Assembly: GCA_023437305.1 (NCBI GenBank)
Contig: JAEZGN010000009.1
Span: 1 to 64,000, forward strand
DNA: 64,000 nt
Direction: 5' to 3'
Source of the DNA: Bacteroidota bacterium
Lineage (GTDB): Bacteria; Bacteroidota; Bacteroidia; Bacteroidales; Dysgonomonadaceae
Shown here: positions 59,843 through 64,000 of the stretch, in pieces
Numbering within the stretch: position 1 is the first letter of the stretch
Layout of the letters: each line of letters begins with the position of its first letter
Made by a program: the position numbers and the translations under genes
Notes under the pieces: model-generated
The model's input: only the letters and a program-made list of their open reading frames with translations
What the model was told of the DNA's origin: nothing
The model's database searches: none

Positions 59843-60670
59843 TTATTGTTTTACATCTACAAAAAGAGTGTGAAATAGTGATTTGTAATCTGAATAGGGT
59901 TCGCTATTTGTCAGATACTCTTTAGGTGTGTAGTTCGAGAACGTTTTGATTTCTTTGATCAGATGAGATTTATCATAGAATCCATGCTCGAATGCCAATT
60001 CGCTGAGGCTAATTGTGGGATTGAGTATCATTTGTCTCAGAGTAGATGAGTAACGAACAATTCGTATATATTCTTTGGGGTTTAGACCAACATGAGACCT
60101 GAAAAGTCGTTTAAACTGTTTATAGCCTAAGCAAGTGTTATTTGCTAGTCTATAAATATTCCTTTCTCCTTGATTGATAGCCTGTATAGTTTGACTAAAG
60201 CGATCTGTATGGTTATTGCTTATATTTGATAGCTTGTTTAGTAAATAGCTTTCTATCAATTTAATACAAGATTGGGTGTCGGTACAATCCATCAAGCGAT
60301 TTTTCAATTCTATCAAGCTCCTATCATTAAGATTTTCTATAGGGGTGTTTGTCCCATACAAATCATCTACCTGTATATTAAAGAATGCTTTTGCACCTGC
60401 GGGTTGAAAAATTATCATGATAAGATCAAGAGTATTGCTGAGTGATAAACTTACAGGTGTCATGGTTTGTCCGAAGATATATGCCTTCGGTAAAGAGGCT
60501 TTATCTATATCGGATAATACTTGTCCTTCTCTGTTAAATACCAATCCTGTGCAACCTGAGGGTATTACCCGTTGACTGCTTTGCTTGATCCCGCTAGCCG
60601 ATATAAACCAATATTGTTTTACATACGGACTTATTAGATGCGATGGTGATATGGCAATAAATTTTTCCAT
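59843..60670 (-). CDS. AraC family transcriptional regulator
   Basis: A 276-residue regulator. An N-terminal sensor domain (about 1-150, DUF6597-like, with SPSHLISPYVKQYWF) is followed by a C-terminal two-HTH domain: IYRLANNTCLGYKQFKRLFRSHVGLNPKEYIRIVRYSSTL and LSELAFEHGFYDKSHLIKEIKTFSNYTPKEYL. I use ATG 60670; the longer frame begins at TTG 60691, which lies inside the promoter box. It probably activates the PanE-like gene behind it. The effector is unknown. Confidence 0.9.
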   Translation of the reverse strand: MEKFIAISPSHLISPYVKQYWFISASGIKQSSQRVIPSGCTGLVFNREGQVLSDIDKASLPKAYIFGQTMTPVSLSLSNTLDLIMIIFQPAGAKAFFNIQVDDLYGTNTPIENLNDRSLIELKNRLMDCTDTQSCIKLIESYLLNKLSNISNNHTDRFSQTIQAINQGERNIYRLANNTCLGYKQFKRLFRSHVGLNPKEYIRIVRYSSTLRQMILNPTISLSELAFEHGFYDKSHLIKEIKTFSNYTPKEYLTNSEPYSDYKSLFHTLFVDVKQ

Positions 60671-60688
60671 TCGGAATTGTTTGTAACG

Positions 60689-60696
60689 CAAATATA
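60689..60696 (-). promoter_or_regulatory. -7 promoter element for the AraC regulator
   Basis: Minus-strand TATATTTG matches TAnnTTTG. It leaves a leader of about 12-15 bases before ATG 60670 and supports that start. No clear -33 TTTG. Confidence 0.5.
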
Positions 60697-61035
60697 TGTG
60701 TTATTATTTTTGCTTGTGGTGTAAAAAATGGACTTTCAGCCCTAAATATATCTACTTTGTTTTTTTGATAACATCAGATTATCATTGTATTTAATCGTAT
60801 TGTGTTAATAGGTTTACTAAATCATGACTTCTGTGATATAGAAGAATTCTATATTGTATTATTTGATGTTAATGTGTTGATATATAGGTGAAATATATAT
60901 CTATAAATATTATAATAGTAGGTTATTTATGATGTTAATTATAAAAATTGTAACTTAGCAAGGATTTGAAAATTAACTTTTCAGGCATTTGCTTGTTTAA
61001 TTATATAAAATAACAAACGATAATATAAGAATAAG
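60697..61035. other. Divergent intergenic region before gnd
   Basis: About 340 very AT-rich bases. A TAACTTAG (60951-60958) is one mismatch from the -7 consensus and could serve gnd, 78 bases upstream of its ATG. No gene, hairpin or repeat of note was found. Confidence 0.4.
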
Positions 61036-61932
61036 ATGAAAATTGGATTCGTTGGATTAGGTAAGATGGGCGGCAAAATGGTAGAACGCCTTTTGAGTCG
61101 TGGACATGAAGTTGTAGTTTATAACCTTACTCAGAAAGAAGTTGATGAGGCGGCCTCTAAAGGTGCGGTTCCGGCTACAAGTATTAAGGACTTGGTGAGC
61201 AAGCTGGAAGGACGCAAACTTGTATGGCTGATGGTTCCGGCAGGAAAACCTGTAGAGGAGAATATTGCAGAACTATTGACGCTACTTAGCCCTAATGATA
61301 TAATCGTAGACGGAGGAAACAGTTACTGGAGAGAAACTGTAGAGAGAGGGAAAAAAGTAAAAGAAAAAGGAATCCATTACCTCGACTGTGGAACCAGTGG
61401 CGGTGTATGGGGATTACAGAATGGCTATTGCCTTATGTATGGTGGAGACAAAGAAGCTTGTGACTTTGCAGAGCCTATATTTAAAAGCCTGGCTCCCGAA
61501 AACGGATATATGCGTTGTGGCGAAAGTGGTGCAGGGCACATGGTGAAAATGGTGCACAATGGTATCGAATACGGTATGATGCAGGCTTATGCCGAAGGCT
61601 TTGAGATAATGAAAAACTCACCATACGGAGTAGATTTGGAAAAAGTATCACGTGTGTGGATGGAGGGTTCAGTAGTTCGTTCATGGTTGCTCGAGCTTAT
61701 TGGTAATGCGTTGGAAGGTAACGAGAATCTTGACGGAATCAAAGATTATGTAGCCGATAGTGGCGAAGGCCGCTGGACTGTGCAAACAGCAATGGATTTT
61801 GATGTTCCTGCTCATGTTATTACAGCTTCGCTTTTCACTCGTTTCGAGTCAAGACAAGAAACTTCGTATGCAATGAAACTTCTTGCTGCCATGCGTAATC
61901 AGTTTGGTGGTCACGAAATCAAAAAAGACTAA
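61036..61932 (+). CDS. gnd: 6-Phosphogluconate dehydrogenase, decarboxylating (short type)
   Basis: A 298-residue oxidative pentose-phosphate enzyme converting 6-phosphogluconate to ribulose 5-phosphate and CO2. It has the NAD(P) loop GFVGLGKMGGKMVERL, DGGNSYWRET, the substrate/catalytic DCGTSGGVWGLQNGYCLMYGG, and the catalytic Lys in GESGAGHMVKMVHNGIEYG. The short form (about 300 residues, GntZ/YqeC-like) often prefers NAD; the cofactor is not certain here. It opens a gnd-zwf-pgl set, with 78 bases before zwf. Confidence 0.96.
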   Translation: MKIGFVGLGKMGGKMVERLLSRGHEVVVYNLTQKEVDEAASKGAVPATSIKDLVSKLEGRKLVWLMVPAGKPVEENIAELLTLLSPNDIIVDGGNSYWRETVERGKKVKEKGIHYLDCGTSGGVWGLQNGYCLMYGGDKEACDFAEPIFKSLAPENGYMRCGESGAGHMVKMVHNGIEYGMMQAYAEGFEIMKNSPYGVDLEKVSRVWMEGSVVRSWLLELIGNALEGNENLDGIKDYVADSGEGRWTVQTAMDFDVPAHVITASLFTRFESRQETSYAMKLLAAMRNQFGGHEIKKD

Positions 61933-61995
61933 GCCCCGCAGTATCTCCGAGGAAATATTGAAAAAAAATATAACAAAACGCTAACTTAAAAACTT

Positions 61996-62022
61996 CCCAT
62001 TGGGGGGAGAATGGAGGGGCTA
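61996..62022 (+). repeat. G-rich REP-like hairpin before zwf
   Basis: cttccc/ggggag form a six-pair hairpin with one T-G wobble (61996-62011), followed by a G-rich stretch aatggagggg leading into the second ATG of zwf. It resembles small palindromic G/C-rich elements seen between Bacteroidota genes, and the ggagggg may also act as a ribosome-binding site for the ATG at 62023. Confidence 0.35.
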
Positions 62023-63558
62023 ATGAAATTAAAATCAATACAAGACCAAGCTCTGATTATTTTCGGAGCTTCTGGTGATTTAACATACCGAAAACTGATA
62101 CCGGCTATATTTGACCTACATAAACAAAATTCACTACCAAAGAATTTTGCTGTGCTGGGTGTGGCTCGTAGCCAATTTACGGACGATACCTTCCGCGATA
62201 AGATGAAGGATGGTATCAAGCAGTTTGCATTGGCAAAAGATGCTTTGGATGAAGAGATAGAGCAATTCTGTCAGAAGCTGCATTATCTGTCAATCAATAC
62301 AGATGACGGCACAGAATATTCTAAGTTGAAGGAGCGGCTCGAAGCACTCGATAAGGAAGAGAGTACAGCAGGCAATTATATATTTTATCTGTCAACACCA
62401 CCTTCACTCTATCCGCTTATACCTAAGTTTTTGGCAGAACAAGGGTTAAACCAAGAAAATGGAAACTTTAGACGGATTATCATCGAAAAGCCTTTTGGAA
62501 TTGATCTTAAGTCTGCTGTAGATCTTAATGTTTCTCTTCAGGAAAGTTATGATGAAGACCAGATATACCGTATAGACCATTATCTGGGTAAAGAAACTGT
62601 GCAAAATATGTTAGTAACACGTTTTGCGAATGGTATTTACGAACCTCTTTGGAACAGAAACTATATAAGCCATGTAGAAATTACTGCTGCCGAGAGTATC
62701 GGAGTAGAAAACAGAGGAGGCTATTACGACCATTCGGGTGCGTTGCGCGATATGGTGCAGAACCATTTGTTGCAGTTGCTCGCTTTGGTGGCAATGGAAC
62801 CGCCGATGTCTATAGACTCTGTTTCGATCCGTAACGAGAAATTGAAAGTTTTTCAGGCTCTACGCCCTATGTCGAACGACGACTTGTTTAAGAATGTTAT
62901 TCGCGGGCAATACACAGCAGCTAATATTAAAGGGAAATATGCCAAAGGGTATCGAGAAGAGAAGGATGTAGATCCGGACTCACGCACAGAAACTTATGTG
63001 GCTATGAAACTTTTTATTGACAACTGGCGTTGGGGCGGAGTTCCTTTCTATATACGTACAGGTAAACGATTGCCGACTCGTGTCTCAGAAGTGGTTATTC
63101 ACTTCAAACCGGCACCTCAGAAATTATTTCCGGAGAGCGCCGATCTGAGTAACGACGAAAATCAACTGGTGATACGTATCCAGCCGGATGAAGGTCTTTT
63201 GTTGAAAACAAAGATGAAGGTACCCGGAAGTGGCTATCAGGTTAAGAATGTGAATATGGACTTTCATTATTCACAGCTACAAGATACTTATTTGCCTGAG
63301 GCCTATGAACGTCTTTTGCTCGATTGTATGGTTGGCGATTCTACTTTGTATATCCGTGGCGATGCTTTAGAGGCTACATGGAAATTTGTACAACCGTTGC
63401 TTGACTTCTGGGAGAAGAACCCCGATGCACCCTTGCATGGCTATCCATCCGGCTCGTGGGGGCCAAATTGCGCCGATGAGCTGATTGAGGGTAAAAACCT
63501 CACATGGAGATACCCTTGTAAGAATCTGTCTGATGATGGAATATATTGTGAATTATGA
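62011..63558 (+). CDS. zwf: Glucose-6-phosphate 1-dehydrogenase
   Basis: A 515-residue enzyme catalysing the first step of the oxidative pentose-phosphate pathway. It has the nucleotide loop IIFGASGDLTYRKL, the substrate-binding IDHYLGKETVQNM with the catalytic His motif, and the KPFG segment IIIEKPFGID. Two starts are possible: ATG 62011, or ATG 62023, which has a good ggagggg upstream and matches the usual N-terminus. Its TGA overlaps the pgl start as ATGA. Confidence 0.97.
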   Translation: MEGLMKLKSIQDQALIIFGASGDLTYRKLIPAIFDLHKQNSLPKNFAVLGVARSQFTDDTFRDKMKDGIKQFALAKDALDEEIEQFCQKLHYLSINTDDGTEYSKLKERLEALDKEESTAGNYIFYLSTPPSLYPLIPKFLAEQGLNQENGNFRRIIIEKPFGIDLKSAVDLNVSLQESYDEDQIYRIDHYLGKETVQNMLVTRFANGIYEPLWNRNYISHVEITAAESIGVENRGGYYDHSGALRDMVQNHLLQLLALVAMEPPMSIDSVSIRNEKLKVFQALRPMSNDDLFKNVIRGQYTAANIKGKYAKGYREEKDVDPDSRTETYVAMKLFIDNWRWGGVPFYIRTGKRLPTRVSEVVIHFKPAPQKLFPESADLSNDENQLVIRIQPDEGLLLKTKMKVPGSGYQVKNVNMDFHYSQLQDTYLPEAYERLLLDCMVGDSTLYIRGDALEATWKFVQPLLDFWEKNPDAPLHGYPSGSWGPNCADELIEGKNLTWRYPCKNLSDDGIYCEL

Positions 63559-64000
63559 TAAAAGAAGAAATTAATATTTATTCGGATGCGAAAGACCTGA
63601 GTGAGGGCTTTACGGCATTTTTGCAAAAGTTAATGGATGTATATCCGCGTGTAAACCTTGCATTGTCAGGTGGAACTACCCCAAAAGTGATTTTTGACTA
63701 TTGGGCAGAAAACTGCAAAGATTCGATCGACTGGCAGCGACTGTTTTTCTTTTGGGGAGACGAACGCTGTGTGCCGCCTGAAAATGTTATGAATAATTAT
63801 GGAATGACAAAGGATCACCTGTTTGACAAAGTGCCGAAGATTCCTAATAATAACATTTTCCGTATTCATGGAGAGAACGAGCCCGAAGAAGAGGCTGAGT
63901 GGTATAGTAAGATTTTGGAAACAAAAGTCATGCAGCGCCGTAATGCTCCTTGTTTCGAAATCGTAATGCTTGGTTTGGGAGACGATGGGCACACTGTCTC
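63555..64000 (+). CDS. pgl: 6-Phosphogluconolactonase (partial, runs off the window)
   Basis: Starts at ATG 63555 and stays open to the last base (148 codons and 2 bases). It has LALSGGTTPKVIF (phosphosugar-binding loop), FFWGDERCVPP and MLGLGDDGHT (active-site His region), matching DevB/Pgl. It hydrolyses 6-phosphogluconolactone, the middle step between Zwf and Gnd. The C-terminus is missing because the window ends. It overlaps zwf by 4 bases, so the three genes act as one pathway unit. Confidence 0.95.
   Translation, partial: MIKEEINIYSDAKDLSEGFTAFLQKLMDVYPRVNLALSGGTTPKVIFDYWAENCKDSIDWQRLFFFWGDERCVPPENVMNNYGMTKDHLFDKVPKIPNNNIFRIHGENEPEEEAEWYSKILETKVMQRRNAPCFEIVMLGLGDDGHTV

Overview
The window looks like chromosome from a member of the Bacteroidota, most likely order Bacteroidales (a Dysgonomonas/Bacteroides-like organism). 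Supporting signs are Bacteroidota-type promoters (TTTG, about 19 bases, TAnnTTTG), mostly absent Shine-Dalgarno sequences, DUF4270 and DUF4199 proteins, an HU-CCDC81/SPOR protein, many short SPII lipoproteins, a TonB-dependent receptor with a carboxypeptidase-regulatory-like N-terminus, and a six-repeat SLBB polysaccharide export protein. The genus is an inference. About 56 protein genes are supported, two of them cut by the window edges. I saw no tRNA, rRNA, CRISPR array, intact transposon or prophage.

Layout. 1-4.7 kb (minus): partial nitroreductase, a DUF4199 membrane protein with a polyprenyl-phosphate-type GT2, and Lon protease. 4.9-6.4 kb (plus): a tRNA1(Val) A37 methyltransferase and a lipoprotein. 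6.5-9.1 kb (minus): MATE exporter, panD, panC. 9.3-15.5 kb (plus): an orphan N-terminal glycogen-synthase domain, a DUF4270 lipoprotein, a His-rich small membrane protein paired with a TonB-dependent receptor, and a LysE-type exporter. 15.5-23.7 kb (minus): a polytopic membrane protein, the B12-dependent ribonucleotide reductase NrdJ, a coiled-coil zinc-ribbon protein, a Nif3-like protein and the grpE-dnaJ pair. 24-27 kb: a lipoprotein, a candidate structured RNA and an SLC13 permease with RCK_C domains.

27.4-46.6 kb (minus) is one long, AT-rich exopolysaccharide/capsule operon read from about 46.77 kb. It holds outer-membrane export (SLBB/Wza type), chain length (Wzz), flippase (Wzx), a CapA-like phosphoesterase, a QueC-like PP-loop protein, pyruvyl transferase, two GT2 and two GT4 enzymes, an HMGL-type aldolase fused to a GNGPSL-type domain, a NeuA-like cytidylyltransferase, a lipoprotein with sialidase-type Asp boxes, a GT42/MAF-like protein, a hexapeptide acyltransferase and a Wzy polymerase. 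It ends in a WcaI-like GT4 and a free-methionine-R-sulfoxide reductase. The aldolase, cytidylyltransferase, GT42-like and Asp-box set suggests a possibly undescribed CMP-activated ulosonic acid in the polymer. This is the most interesting part of the window. No initiating phosphoglycosyl transferase and no UpxY-like antiterminator is visible in it.

46.9-64 kb is mainly housekeeping: gmhA, an HU-CCDC81/SPOR protein, upp, aroE, a Skp/OmpH-like chaperone, pepD, an acyltransferase, a FrnE-like DsbA protein, a beta-helix lipoprotein with an EEP-family hydrolase, a MarR regulator, the rpsF-rpsR-rplI operon, a PanE-like reductase with an AraC regulator, and the oxidative pentose-phosphate genes gnd, zwf and pgl (partial). 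A 131-bp long-hairpin element at 54265-54395 may be a MITE or an unusually extended terminator. Several apparent longer reading frames begin at TTG codons; for those I give the downstream ATG that fits neighbour spacing, promoters or terminators.
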